From the NCBI GenBank assembly GCA_032164295.1, contig JAJHTX010000003.1, positions 2,480,001-2,544,000 on the forward strand: DNA of 64,000 bases, written 5' to 3'. Origin of the DNA: Inonotus obliquus (lineage: Eukaryota > Basidiomycota > Agaricomycetes > Hymenochaetales > Hymenochaetaceae). The position numbers were made by a program, and so were the translations under genes. The notes under the pieces were generated by a model, which had not been told where the DNA came from, did no database searches, and was given only the letters and a program-made list of their open reading frames with translations. Below are positions 53,882 to 64,000 of the stretch, in pieces. The first letter of the stretch is position 1. Each line of letters opens with the position of its first letter.

Positions 53882-54432
53882 TTCGTCTTCAGGAGGTTCA
53901 ACGTCAATAGGATCCTCAGGGGGTAGAGCAGGTTCGTGTGTCGACGGTGGTCTAGATATGATACTTTGAGGAGGATCAAATGCTCCTACGGTTGTTTCCT
54001 CAGGTTCTTCGCGTGCTGAGAATCTCGCAGCTGTCGACGAGGTTGGGGCGAAGGATGAGATGGGAGCGGGAACACTTGTTGGTGCGTGTACCCAGTTGTC
54101 CTTGGCTTGATCCCAAACTATACGCTGGTCGGTTCCAGTGGATGTCGTATAGTAGAAACCTTGACGACTCGCACTGTACCTCCCTTGTCTGACCTGGCTG
54201 AGACGCTGACGCGCACGTTCCGATACGGTATCTATTGTGGCGGTCTGACGGGGAGAGGATGAGCTTGTTGTTGTTGTCGACGAGCAGGGATTGTGTCGTC
54301 GAAGGAGATGGTGACCTTAAAAATCCAGAGGGGAATGACGAAAGAGATACGCTGGCTGCAGTATACTTCGTTTGTCCGCTTCGTCCAGATACGGTTGCCT
54401 CTAAAATGCAACGTCAATGTTAACGCCAGTGT

Positions 54433-54744
54433 TTACCAACGTACGATTGACTTCTGCCAACTGGAAGGGTCTTCTTCCTCGCTCTTAACGTCGACTTCCT
54501 CGATCTTCACTTCTACCTCTTCTTCCTTAACTTCGACTACTGGTCGCTGGGGGCGGTACGTAAGCCTAATGTACTGAGCACGTCCTTTCCTGTCTGTTCC
54601 TACGACAATATCGTTCGGATCGTAGTCGAGGGAGTTAAACGGGATGATGTAGGACTTGGGCTTTCGGTACTGTCGGTTACGACGACTAGGAGCCAGGGTG
54701 ACGAGTGAGGGTTGGTTACTTGTTATGAATCCAATACACGACAA
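54433..54744 (-). CDS. Gypsy B leader ORF, conserved in A
   Basis: 103 codons from ATG 54744, ending at 54433. The centre reads QYRKPKSYIIPFNSLDYD, PNDIVVGTDRKGRAQYIRLT and YRPQRPVVEVKEEEVEVKIE, aligning by eye with 42433-42720 in element A (about 60 percent identical over 60 residues). A 5' splice site (GTACGT) falls just before the stop, with TTTTAG about 45 nt on, so it may be spliced on toward gag. Function unknown; it could be the gag N-terminus. Confidence 0.55.
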   Translation of the reverse strand: MSCIGFITSNQPSLVTLAPSRRNRQYRKPKSYIIPFNSLDYDPNDIVVGTDRKGRAQYIRLTYRPQRPVVEVKEEEVEVKIEEVDVKSEEEDPSSWQKSIVRW

Positions 54745-54883
54745 CGTTGGTTAACGTCGCCGGGCAGGGTTGAGGGTTTCTGTCGTGCTCGGGTAAACCC
54801 GGGTTGATGCGATATCGACCTGTTAGGGGGCGCTCGCAAAGGAGAGATGTTGATGACGAGTCAGACGTCGGTCCTGAGGGGAG

Positions 54884-54894
54884 ACTCGACTCTT
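54884..54894 (-). other. Primer binding site of gypsy B (self-primed)
   Basis: The minus strand reads AAGAGTCGAGT, one base inside the LTR, exactly complementary to ACTCGACTCTT at 55151-55141. It has no tRNA-type TGG start. Confidence 0.8.
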
Positions 54895-55057
54895 ATGTTA
54901 GGACGGACGAGGTGGCAGTGCACGTTCGAGGCCTGTTCTCACGAAGGTCGTATGGTGGCAACCTCTACTGCGTCTTGGGGAGAGTACACAGTCGTCGGCG
55001 ACGTACGTCTAAGGGGATAAGCCTTGAGTAATGCACGCGTCTAGGAACAGTATACGA

Positions 55058-55116
55058 CTAAGACGTCGTGGTGGTAAGTAGATTGAATAAACTAAGTAAG
55101 TACAAGAGAGGAATAC
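55058..55116 (-). other. Intron-like segment in the gypsy B LTR leader
   Basis: The minus strand reads ACGTCTTAG|GTATTC, then 59 nt ending ACGTCTTAG. The 24 nt before the 5' splice site (55140-55117) are repeated exactly as the last 24 nt of the segment (55081-55058). Confidence 0.55.
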
Positions 55117-55140
55117 CTAAGACGTCGTGGTGGTAAGTAG

Positions 55141-55151
55141 AAGAGTCGAGT
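55141..55151 (-). promoter_or_regulatory. Predicted transcript start and self-primer, gypsy B
   Basis: ACTCGACTCTT on the minus strand, 34 nt after the first T of TATATAAG (55185-55178). Confidence 0.65.
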
Positions 55152-55458
55152 GGGGAAGACGAGACAAGATCTATCTACTTATATACACATGAGACGTGGG
55201 AAGGTATTACTCTAAGAAGGTGCTGCGCAGCAGCATAACAATGTAAACCAACAAATAACGGGGCCCGACGAGTAAGCAAGAATGAGTAAGGGTGAGTAAG
55301 CGTCATCGGGTTGGGGCGGAATTAGTAATGTAGTATTAGTAATATATCGGGATGGGGCGGAGGGAGTCATAAGGTATTAGTAATGAAAGGAACTTAGTAA
55401 TATAATGGGATATGAAAAATAAGAAAGGACAAAAAAGGAAAAGTGTTCTTACACCTGA

Positions 55459-56319
55459 GCGGGGTTTACCTAACCTGTGCGTCCGAGTGGGCCCTCAGTG
55501 GTGACCCTATCGACGTGCATCCTCATGTTTTTTCAGTCAGAGCTTACATATTCTCCATATTTGGTTAAAAACAGTGATCTGTATTTACCGGTTTTTTCTT
55601 TTCCATCTACGTCCCACCCAAGATCCGTAGTCAGTCGTCCCACACAAAACAAGCCCCTATGCAGGACTTATCATCAACTTAGATGTGAAAACCAACTGTC
55701 ACATGAAGTATTGACAGCATATAGTAAGTATATTCTTCTACATTCTTTATTAACCAACATGCTAGACATAAAGGCAAGGTCTTCGGCTAAGCTACTGATT
55801 TATTATTGCTGTCAATAACTTATGGTACACTAGCTTAAATAGATATTATCCTGCACAATTCTCCAGTCTGGATCTCCAGAGCTTTCTCAGCTAATTTGTT
55901 ATGTAGATGATGTCCCTATATGCATATATGTAAGTTGGACTATAGCAGGTATTTTCATGGAGATACAAGACTTGTTCTCTTATATTAAATATCATTAAGC
56001 ATACATGTATACTTGTAAAATATATGAGGTTAGAAACTCTAATTTGTTTTGTGATATTATACTGTACTTCATGACTCCAAGCTGCCTTGCAATTCAATAT
56101 CACGTGACCCAGTATCAACTTTTCGATTTGGCCATTGAAACATAAAGTACTCATCAATTTTTTGAAAGATTTCAAGACTAAATGCAAGAAATGCAATAAT
56201 TGTTAGAAAGATAGTGTTATCCATCATTAATAAGCCTATAACTATGAGCGTCCTACGTTGGATACAAGAGCGATTAGCGGCAGTAATACAAGTACTAGAA
56301 CAGCCCATCGTTCCCCCGA
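55459..56319. other. AT-rich region, no gene seen
   Basis: About 860 bp, AT-rich toward the right, with no supported gene. Part of it (about 55545-55592) resembles 33862-33905 by eye, around CAGTGATCTGTATTTACCG versus CAGCGATCCACATTTACCG, so a degenerate repeat may be present in both places. Confidence 0.4.
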
Positions 56320-57666
56320 TGAGGAGAACTACGTGCAGCTGAGCTCGGTATCAAGCCCGGTATCCCATTCTATGCTTACCCCATGCTATGGTACGGTCCT
56401 ATCTACACCTTCCAGTATCCTCCAGCACACCTAGAGAAACCGTTGGTCCCATTTCTCAAGATACCGAACGCCGAGAGTACTGGTACCGAGCGCCAAGAAA
56501 CCCGGTACCGAGAATACCGAGAGTACCGAGTGCCGAGAAACCCGGTACCGAGACAATTTGACAATTCGACGTGCTCTCATGACATGGATCGGACGTCTCC
56601 CTCTCTGGTATTTATTCCTGATGGTTGGAGAATGCATGCTGGTTCTTTGGAGAAGCTCAGGGTCAGTATCCGTTAAGGTTTTCAGGTCCGGTACCACCAG
56701 GAACGTGTCGGTATCAATTGGCAGGGGCTCAAATCTCTTGTCCTGAGGACTTTTCATCCAGGGGTACTATATGCTACGTTTTCATTGGTATCTTGTCCTA
56801 CCTAACCCTTTCTTGTTGTCCCCCTGATGGCTCTACTGTATTCATTCTTCTTATGCCATTTTTCTTTGTTTTGATCTTCCTTTTTACTTTCTCCTTTTGG
56901 ACTTATGAGCTAACTACGGTACAGTAGTATAAATATCTCCTCCTGTACGTAGTAGCTCTCCAGGTAATCTTAGGAGCTAGCCTCTAGCGTGAGGGCTCAG
57001 GTTTCCTCACCCCCTTCTCAGTCTCATCTCAGCTTCGTCTCAAGTTCTGTCCCAGTTCCGTCTCAAGTGAACCTCAGGAGTTAGCCTCCCGTGCGAGGGC
57101 TCAGGTTTGCTTCCCAGTCCAGTCGACACCTTCATCTACCAGTCTCCCTCATTCTGTTTCTCGCTATACCACCCCGTGCTAGCTGTTTCCTTGCAGTACC
57201 GACCTGTACCGACATTTTTCCCACGGTACCGACGTTTTGTTATTCTTCGTATTTTGCACATCCACCTTTCGTTTCTGTACTGAGCTTTTGTTCTACAACG
57301 TTTCTGCACATACCGATCCCGTTCGTTCAAGTACCGACCTGAACCGACATTTTTCCCATGGTACCGACCCCTTTCTTTCTGTACCGACCTGTACCGAGGT
57401 TTTTCCCACGGTATTAGACTATTGTTTTGCTACGTTCTCTCTCATACCGACCTGTACCAAAGTTTTTCCCACGTTCTAAACTGTCCTTTTCATACCAGAA
57501 ACACATACTCTTTGCTTCTGGCCCATCCATTCACTCCCCCTTTTCATAGACAACAAGTACTGTGACCGTACTGGTTAAGTACTGGCACGTATTAGCCCTC
57601 CCCCACTTAAAACCATACACCCCTCGTCTCGGTACCTCCGGTACCGGACACGATCTCGCACATTTA
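56320..57666. repeat. Repeat R2, copy 2 (inverted relative to copy 1)
   Basis: About 1.35 kb matching 47109-48389 in reverse complement from end to end. It carries four or five copies of the GTGGGAAAAA(C/T) plus TCGGTACAGGTCGG module (read on the minus strand), more than copy 1. No coding potential. Confidence 0.7.
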
Positions 57667-57699
57667 ACGCCATCATCGTCCAATCCTGTGGCTTGTGCG

Positions 57700-58212
57700 G
57701 AGCTCCGTGCCTTCTACACTGCCCCAGCCGTCCCTCTCGAATGTTCCTTATGATGTCATGTATGTCATGTACAGCAACTCGAACAGTCTGCCATGTCTTC
57801 ATCTTCTGCAGGTGCTGCTGGGCCGTTCGGCTGCCTCAGTTGACTCGGACTTCCTCCCTCAATAGGATTAGCTCGATTATCAATCACTGGAGCGGTGGGC
57901 CTATATGGTTCTGCCTGTATCATGGCAGGTAACCCAGTCCGCCAGATCGTCGCTCGGCAATATCCGTCGGGTATCCGTATCTCCGTTCCTTGCACCTGAT
58001 CACCACTGATCCCTTCCATGACAAAGGTTAAGATCGCCCCGTTGATCCGTTCCCTCGGTTGAGAGATTTCCAATGCTATCATCCCCGGTAGTTGATTCTG
58101 CTCCGATTTTCATCATGCCACTATGTTGCCAAATAGATTATTGTGTAGTGCTTGATGTTCTCTTGTAGCTTCCGCATGTATTGGCCAGTCGAGTTGTATT
58201 GCCACTTGTCGG
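57700..58212 (-). pseudogene. Unknown gene fragment left of R1 copy 2
   Basis: The minus strand has readable stretches: LDWPIHAEATREHQALHNNL near the R1 edge, then after two stops MIALEISQPRERINGAILTF, EGISGDQVQGTEIRIPDGYC and RATIWRTGLPAMIQ, then an acidic/Pro-rich tail. I do not recognise the family. It lies on the same strand as the fragment right of R1 (59933-61214), and R1 is inserted between them, so both are probably remains of one gene. Confidence 0.4.
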
Positions 58213-59932
58213 TGAATGTGCGAGAACGCGGCCGGTATTAGAAATACCGGATGAGGGGGGTACGATTTAGATGCGTTGGGAGGGCCGGTACGTGGCGGTA
58301 CTAAGTCGTACAGTCACAGACAAGTCGTCAAGAGAGAATAGTAGGGCCTGGCTGGATTGATGAGTACAGGAGACTATAGGTGACCGCTCAAGAGGAGAGG
58401 TATCAGGAGACGATCAATACCGAGACGAATCCGTCGATACCGAGTCGTCTGGTGTCCGGTATTACGGTAGAGAGAACGAAGCAGTAGAGGAAGCGAGCTG
58501 AGGAGGTGTTTTTGATAGGACTGGTCGTGAGACGAGAGACGAGGGCGACGAAGACGAGAACGACGACTACCGGTATCGATACCGGTGACTACGAGACGAG
58601 ACGAACGAACGGGGACTTGAACGGGATGAGCAAAACCCGGACCTTCACTCTGGAAGTTCCTCTCAGATTAGCTGGTTTGCTACAGTAGAACATGCAGGCT
58701 ATAAATACCATAATACCGTAGCCATTCAAGATACCAAATGGGGGGTTTTTACAAGTCGAATCGTACCGTAATCCGGTACAAGAAATGGAACATAAGGTCG
58801 AATCGAATGTAAAATTACAATCAGGGGAAACATAAGATGATGAATGAATAAGAAGTTTTATCAGGGGGTAGCTAAGAATAGGGTGGGACGAGACAAGAAC
58901 CCAATGAAAACTCACGACGAGCGATACCGAGGTAGGGCGGCGATACCGACGTCGACCAGCGCTAAATTAAGGACGTGTCTCAAGCTACCGCATGGGCGCT
59001 CCTGGCGATGTCCCTGTCGTAGGAGAAGCACGTCATCCTGATTTACCTTTGTTCCGGTATCATGATCCGTGCGGCGTCAGTCTGGGCGTCTACCGATCGA
59101 TCGGACGGCGTGCTCCGATGTAGACGTGTCGGTACAACCCAACCTTGGCAATGGGGTACTCTACCGTTCGGTACCAATCAGTACCCTGGGATCGTCCCTG
59201 AGCATCGCTCTAGCCCCTCGATATCGACCGGTACGCGTCGCCTGACTCGACTGGGCATTGCTTGGCTTCCCCTCCGAGTCGGATCGATGGCCTCCTCCGA
59301 GATCGAAGCAGCGTACGGTGGACTTGATTCATTTCCCAACCTTCCTCTCGACGTAGATCTCCGATGGCGTGGTCTCGACCTAGCACACGTAACGAACTCC
59401 GGTATCGGAGCGGACCATCGGTATCAACACCGGTATCGTCGGTATCGATGTATGGCGGTTCGGAAGGGCATACCGTCGGGCTTGGAACCTCGACCATGAT
59501 CCAACTCTTCGCAGCAACGTATGGCAGACCGAGTGCTGCTTTGTGAGCCTTTTTCTATGGTATGGGCTGTCGAGGGCGTAGTATCGACTAGGTGTGGAGT
59601 ATTAAGCGTCGGTATCAGGACGGGTGGACGGTACGGTATCGGTATCATCGGTATCGAAGTCTGGTGGTTCGGTACTATGATGGAAGACGGGCGTAGGGAT
59701 TGGTGATTCGGTATTGGCGCAGAAGTGGACCAGTTCTCAATCGCTCTCAGCCTTGTCGAATCGCAGAAGCCTCGTACTTTGTTGGAACCGCAGGCGTAGA
59801 TAGGACGGCAGAAGTACCGTGGTCCGAAGAGAAGTAAGAAGCGGTAGAATCGCAGAAGTATTGTTAATTGGAAGAAGCGGTAGAATCGCAGAATTAAGCC
59901 CATATCGATCGTAGCCTCCGGTATTACTCTTT
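58213..59932. mobile_element. Repeat R1, copy 2 (unclassified, 1720 bp)
   Basis: Collinear with copy 1 (37143-38807) and in the same orientation, with the same ends (TGAATGTGCGAGAACG...CCGGTATTACTCTTT). Flanks are GTCGG on the left and ATCGG on the right, a 5-bp duplication with one mismatch. It is 55 bp longer than copy 1, mainly near 59160-59220. No credible ORF. Confidence 0.78.
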
Positions 59933-61214
59933 ATCGGCATAGCTGGGAATGTGTCGATCTGCGTGTCTATACAATTACACCCACATTCGCAATGTAGTGT
60001 AACCCCCTTCCTGTCCAAACCATAACTTCGTGCAAGTATGCATTTAGTGTAGGTGTGAACAATGGTTGAGTTGTTTCTGCAACTGTCGACCAATGGTGGT
60101 TGGTTCGAATTGAATACAGGTCACTTCGAAGCATATGATTGACTGCATCCTCAAGTATCCATGTCTGCAGTATCCATGCCTCCTCATGTGCCCATTCACA
60201 GAACCTGCATATTGGTGTATTGATTTGTCCTGGTAATGTCGAGCCCCAGGGACAATAGCGTGTGCGTGTATAATATGTTCGATCGAATTGTCTTTCCATT
60301 CTCCTGGTCATGTGTCGTTAACGCTTTGTGCAAATCGCGTTTTGCACAAAGCGGGATGTCAGGTGTTCGTGGGAATTTATCAGGTTGTAGCGTTTCTGGA
60401 TCCTCATGCCAAATAAGTCAATTTCTTCTGACAAATCTAAGAAATGGGATACATATTTATTTGCCACGATCTTTCTGGACCATGCTGTTGATTTGTAACT
60501 GAGTCCCTCAATGATGCCATGACCACCAAGCCTGTCTACAACTGCATTAAGAAGGACATTAAGAGTCATTCCAGAGTGAATCTCGAGGGAGCATGACCCT
60601 GATCCATCGGACAATTGGACATCAAGGGTAAAGGTATCCTGCTCATTCCCACAATGTGGTGTCGATGTGATGAAATTCTATGCCTTGGCTCTTTCAAAGG
60701 ACATACTTGCATTGAAGCCTATATCTGACAAAGAGGTCCAGCATCATTCATTCAGTATATTCCTAGTTCATGCCATTTGGAGTGAGACATACCAGGATTA
60801 TCGACCGTAAATGTGTTCTGGGCTTGCTTTGCTCTATCAGAGAAAGCAATCTCAATGTATTCATCATCAGCGCTACTTTTATTGCCTTCATCCTGGTCTG
60901 GGAATTCTAGTCCAGATGCAATTGTCACATCATAGATAGACCTATCAGCCGGCATTTTACCATCACCACTAAGGCTGGCCGCATGAGTGTTCTTGCTCAA
61001 CTGACAAGATAAACAAATGAAAAAAGAATAAGTCCAGAAATTATCTCATCATTTAGATTCTCTATACCTTGTTTGTGACCTCAAGTGACAGACCCAGAAG
61101 GTTCTTTCGAAGGCAACCACAGGGTCGCTTGGCTCCCGCCACCATCGTCCAGATGGCTTCATGTTCCTCAGCTTCCCTGAGCCTGGATGATTTTTTCACT
61201 TGATGGGAGGGCAT
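59933..61214 (-). pseudogene. Unknown multi-exon gene, cut by R1
   Basis: ATG at 61214 (MPSHQVKKSSRLREAEEHEA). Exon 1 (61214-61068) splices in phase to exon 2 (61000-60793: LSKNTHAASLSGDGKMPADR, DDEYIEIAFSDRAKQAQNTF). Further exon-like stretches: SCSLEIHSGMTLNVLLNAVV, GLSYKSTAWSRKIVANKYVS, GSTLPGQINTPICRFCEWAH and HWSTVAETTQPLF. No known domain; two CxxC-like pairs appear (CRFC, CECGC). The 5' exons look well preserved, while the 3' part has stops and is interrupted by R1 at 59932. A cellular gene of unknown function or part of an unfamiliar transposon are both possible. Confidence 0.45.
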
Positions 61215-61533
61215 TGCAGTAGTGTAAGATGAAAGGAAAAAATGAATAGGAATGGGAAAAAATGAGAGCAAATGCAGAATATTCTTGTAATCATAAATTA
61301 GCCGAGATCATACTCTTTTAGAGCCGCCCATAGACAAATCAGCTCTGGCATGGTCAATTTTAGCGTTTCGCTCCACACATACTGTATTGATTGATATCAG
61401 ATGTTAAAAGTGCGGCGGCACTATTCCAAATAGAATAAAGGGTCAGGGCAACCTTGACAGATTGTCTCAGTTTCCCTTATCTCTCTCTGCACTCACCCAC
61501 CCTGTGCCCTGCTCTTGTCCCCTCATCCATACC

Positions 61534-61659
61534 ATGTCAGATAATAACATTGATACCTCTTCAATGAGGTCTGATTCCATCCCAATTGCGAACCCATCAG
61601 GGACATCTTTCTTAGAACCACATCTGCACACTTTTACCGCAATGGAAGCGGGTGTGTAA
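61534..61659 (+). pseudogene. First exon of an unknown gene, cut off by gypsy C
   Basis: ATG at 61534 begins a Ser/Asp/Pro-rich frame (MSDNNIDTSSMRSDSIPIAN) that runs to GCGG|GTGTGT, a possible 5' splice site, or to a TAA at 61657. A CCACCCTGTGCCCTG-type pyrimidine-rich leader precedes it. It is divergent from the unknown minus-strand gene (ATG 61214). Gypsy C begins 70 bp downstream, so any further exons are displaced beyond the window. Confidence 0.35.
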
Positions 61660-61729
61660 CAATACCTCGTAAATTGTGTTTAGTCAACTGAAACAGGTAG
61701 TTCTAGCAATTCTAGACAGGAAAGGATCC

Positions 61730-62171
61730 TGTTATGCGAAACGATGGGCTCGGGGGTACTCGAACGGAGTCGGGGTCTCTCACACCAGAGCTTAGGGTAC
61801 GCTGCCTCAAACGTCGAAGACTTGTACAACGACAGAGACGATCACGCAGGCTAAGAGATGGTGGTGGTAAGAAGATATATTTAAGTTAGTACAAACAATG
61901 AGTAAATACCTAAGGGATGGTGGTGGTAAGAAGAATAGTGAGACGGGGTACAAATGAGTCAGACTATCTACTTATATACACACCAGACGTGGAAAGATAT
62001 TACTCTAAGAAGAATATTAGTAAGAAAGGAAAATAGAATATTACGGAACGTTCCAGCAAAGAGCGACTAAGCAAGATGAATAATAAGGATGAGTAAGCAT
62101 ATACGGAAAAGGAAGATGACAAATAAGAAGTTAAGTAAGCAGAGCAAGAAGGAAAAGTTCAAGTCCTAACA
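61730..62171 (-). repeat. LTR of gypsy C (3' LTR)
   Basis: 442 bp, TGTTATGCG...GTCCTAACA. On the minus strand it has TATATAAG (61978-61971), the predicted start GTCTCACTATT (61944-61934) and the intron-like repeat (61851-61933). Confidence 0.85.
61851..61909 (-). other. Intron-like segment in the gypsy C LTR leader
   Basis: The minus strand reads CATCCCTTAG|GTATTT, then 59 nt ending CATCTCTTAG. The 24-nt units (61933-61910 and 61874-61851) differ at one base. Length and layout match element B. Confidence 0.55.
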
Positions 62172-62214
62172 TTACCCCCCCTTCAAGGCTTGATCGTCCC
62201 GATCAAGAGTGAGT

Positions 62215-63714
62215 CTACGGTTTTTGTGGTGCTTTGGGATGTTTGTCATAAAACTCTTTGATTGCCTCTTCAGCATTCGTCAAATCTTCTTCAGGCTGCC
62301 ATGTTGGGTCTTTGTATCCTTCCCATTTGACCAAGAACTGAAGCTTTCGGCGATGGATACGCGAGTCCAGTATTTCTTCGACTTCATACTCTTCTTCATT
62401 GTCAATGATCATAGGAGGTTTCAGCGGCGGGTGTTTCTGAGACTCAAAGACCGGTTCGATTGCGGGTTTAAGTAATGCTTCATTGAACATGGGGTGTACT
62501 TTCTTCCACGAACGGGGGAGTTTGAGATGATAAGCACTAGCTCCAACCTTTTTAACCACCTTGTATGGTCCAAACCACTTGTCCTCGAGTTTAGCTGTCG
62601 GTCTGGATGTCTTAAGGTTACGTCCATCTAGGAAAACCTTGTCGCCCTGCCTATACTCCACGGATGCGCCCGCATGTCTGTCATGGAACCTCTTCATGTC
62701 TTCCGCCGCCTGTTTGAGATTCTTCTGAGCTATCTCATGTACTTTCTTGATATGTTTAGCAAAGTCTTCTGTGGAGTAGTTGGAAGATGATGTCACAACA
62801 TCTGTGAAGCCCGTCGGATGCATGCCCGTGTTAACGAAGAATGGGGAAAGTTTTGTCGCAGAGTGCTCTCTGTTGTTGTATGCAAACTCTGCGAGAGGAA
62901 GCCAGTCGACCTAATCCAATTGCCTGTGGTTGACGTACAGGCGAAGATATTGTTCAAGTTCCTGGTTTACTTGCTCTGTCTGTCCATCCATCTGGGGGTG
63001 ATATGCCGTCGACGGATTTCCTTGGATGCGTAGTAACTTGTACAATTCCTTCATCATTTTTGCCTCGAACTGAGTTCCCCGATCATGGATGATCTTCTGC
63101 GGTAGTCCATGAAGCCTGAAGACGTGATCCCGATAGATTTTTGCCATCCCTTCTGAGGTCAACTTTGTTGTTGTCGGAATCGCATGCATCTGTTTACTGA
63201 ACCTATCCACTATGATGCAGATCGCATTGTGTCCGCTCGACTCCGGAAGTTCCCCGATCAGGTCTACTGTAACCACTTGCCAAGGTGCCTCGGGTATCTC
63301 ATTTGGGTGTAAGACACGTTGTTTCGCCATTCTGACTGCTTTCGTCCGTTGGCACTTGTCGCATCCTCGTACGTAGCTTCTAACGTCTGTAAACATCGTT
63401 GGCCACCAGAAATCACGTCTGACCAGTTCGACTGTCTTTGATGAACCCGGATGTCCTGCCCATGGTGAGTCATGACAAACCTGGAAGACCTTGTCTCGCA
63501 TCTCATCCGGCACAAAGATCCTTCCATCCTTCTGCAGCATCCTGCCTTCCGTCATTGCTCCTCTTGGCACTTCCTCCCTCGGCAGACCCTCCTGTGCTTC
63601 CTTGATCTTTTCCCTCAGAGTCGTCAGATCACCAGTGGTAAGGGCCCGAACTAGCCATTCTTCTTTGATAAAGATAATGTCCTTGTTATCCTCCTTGCCT
63701 TCATCAAACCCTGC
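62215..63714 (-). pseudogene. Gypsy C integrase and chromodomain
   Basis: In the RNase H frame after the TGA: AGFDEGKEDNKDIIFIKEEW, zinc finger CHDSPWAGHPGSSKT...CDKCQRTK, catalytic VDLIGELPESSGHN, IHDRGTQFEAKMMKELYKLL and QTEQVNQELEQYL. TAG at 62911-62913 falls where Trp is expected (RQLDxVDWLPLAEF). The C-terminus has GPYKVVKKVGASAYHLKLP and a complete chromodomain (YEVEEILDSRIHRRKLQFLV, KWEGYKDPTWQPEEDL), ending at 62215. Dead as read, although only by point mutations. Confidence 0.85.
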
Positions 63715-64000
63715 TCACTGTGATAATAAATCAGCCTTTCCCATTGACGTTCCTGGTTTGTGCACTAATACGAAGTCGAATTCGGCTAGCTCCGTTCTCC
63801 AACGTGCTTGGCAGTAATTGAGCTTGTGCGCCTCCTTAAAGTACATGAGATTCAGATGATCCGACCAGACTTCAAAGCGATGTTTAGCGCCCAAAAGGTA
63901 CTGTCGCCAGTCTCGAAGTGCTTCAACAATTGCCAACATCTCTTTGTCATAGATCTCATAGTTCCGTTCCGCATCACTGAGTGCCGCCGATCGATACGCT
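63715..64000 (-). pseudogene. Gypsy C RNase H end (partial)
   Basis: C-terminal RNase H: MLAIVEALRDWRQYLLGAKH, FEVWSDHLNLMYF, HKPGTSMGKADLLSQ, then TGA 63715-63717. The remainder of the pol lies beyond the window. Confidence 0.85.

Larger units (their letters stand above)
48410..55453 (-). mobile_element. Ty3/gypsy chromovirus B (young, near-intact)
   Basis: 7044 bp on the minus strand with 558-bp LTRs that differ at about three positions, all transitions. The target duplication CCTGA is at 48405-48409 and 55454-55458. The order is 5' LTR, self-primer site, leader ORF, gag, then pol in the -1 frame with protease, reverse transcriptase, RNase H, integrase and a C-terminal chromodomain. The only clear defect in pol is a single TGA at 50652-50654. 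Confidence 0.95.
54896..55453 (-). repeat. LTR of gypsy B (5' LTR)
   Basis: 558 bp, TGTTAGGACG...TTCTTACA. Holds the TATA box (55178-55185), self-primer (55141-55151) and intron-like repeat (55058-55140). Confidence 0.95.
61730..64000 (-). mobile_element. Ty3/gypsy chromovirus C, truncated by the window edge
   Basis: Minus-strand element with a 3' LTR (61730-62171), polypurine tract (62172-62186), integrase with chromodomain, and the end of RNase H. It continues past 64000. Pol is closely related to B by eye. It has two in-frame stops: TAG at 62911-62913 and TGA at 63715-63717. Confidence 0.88.

Overview
The window is fungal, most likely an agaricomycete basidiomycete. Genes are dense and cut by many 50-80 nt GT-AG introns. 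The mobile elements are chromodomain Ty3/gypsy retrotransposons, a PIF/Harbinger transposon and a LINE, a typical mushroom-forming-fungus repertoire. All exon models below were read by eye from splice sites and frame continuity; no alignment was run.

Positions 1-25,100 are a conserved housekeeping block: a RED/IK splicing factor (-), a KAR9/GAS2-like microtubule plus-end protein (+), TRAPPC12 (-), a ZW10/Dsl1 tether (-), RFC3 (-), ubiquitin-S27a (+), a doubtful small gene (-), a VCX1-type Ca2+/H+ exchanger (+) and the sulfite reductase beta subunit MET5 (-). Spacing is tight, with divergent promoters at 1,853-2,252 and 15,889-16,165 and convergent 3' ends at 5,276-6,602 and 19,905-20,375.

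Positions 25,100-64,000 are a transposon nest. A LINE (25.5-33.05 kb) has an ORF1 broken by about 1.6 kb of foreign sequence and an ORF1/ORF2 junction that overlaps as TAATG. A fold-back MITE-like element follows it. A degenerate PIF/Harbinger transposon (about 35.1-47.0 kb) has its Myb/SANT gene split by gypsy element A (35,238-44,431; target duplication GGTGC). Element A in turn holds a solo LTR of the B family (target duplication GTGAA) and an unclassified 1.67 kb repeat R1 (target duplication AGCGG). Gypsy B (48,410-55,453; target duplication CCTGA) is young: its LTRs differ at about 3 of 558 positions, against about 25 of 555 in A. A second unclassified repeat, R2, is present as two inverted copies around B. 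A second R1 copy interrupts an unknown gene at 57.7-61.2 kb. A third gypsy, C, runs off the right edge.

The strongest new signal is in the LTRs. Downstream of a TATA box, A and B carry an 11-nt sequence exactly complementary to the 11 nt lying one base inside the LTR, which is Tf1-type self-priming. In all three families that 11-mer begins a 35-nt leader ending in AG|GT, and the last 24-25 nt of this leader are repeated at the 3' end of the following 59-65 nt intron-like segment. A and B also share a GGATTTT candidate -1 frameshift site at the end of gag and a conserved leader ORF. Stop codons in the dead copies are mostly TGA at probable former CGA codons, which points to CpG deamination.
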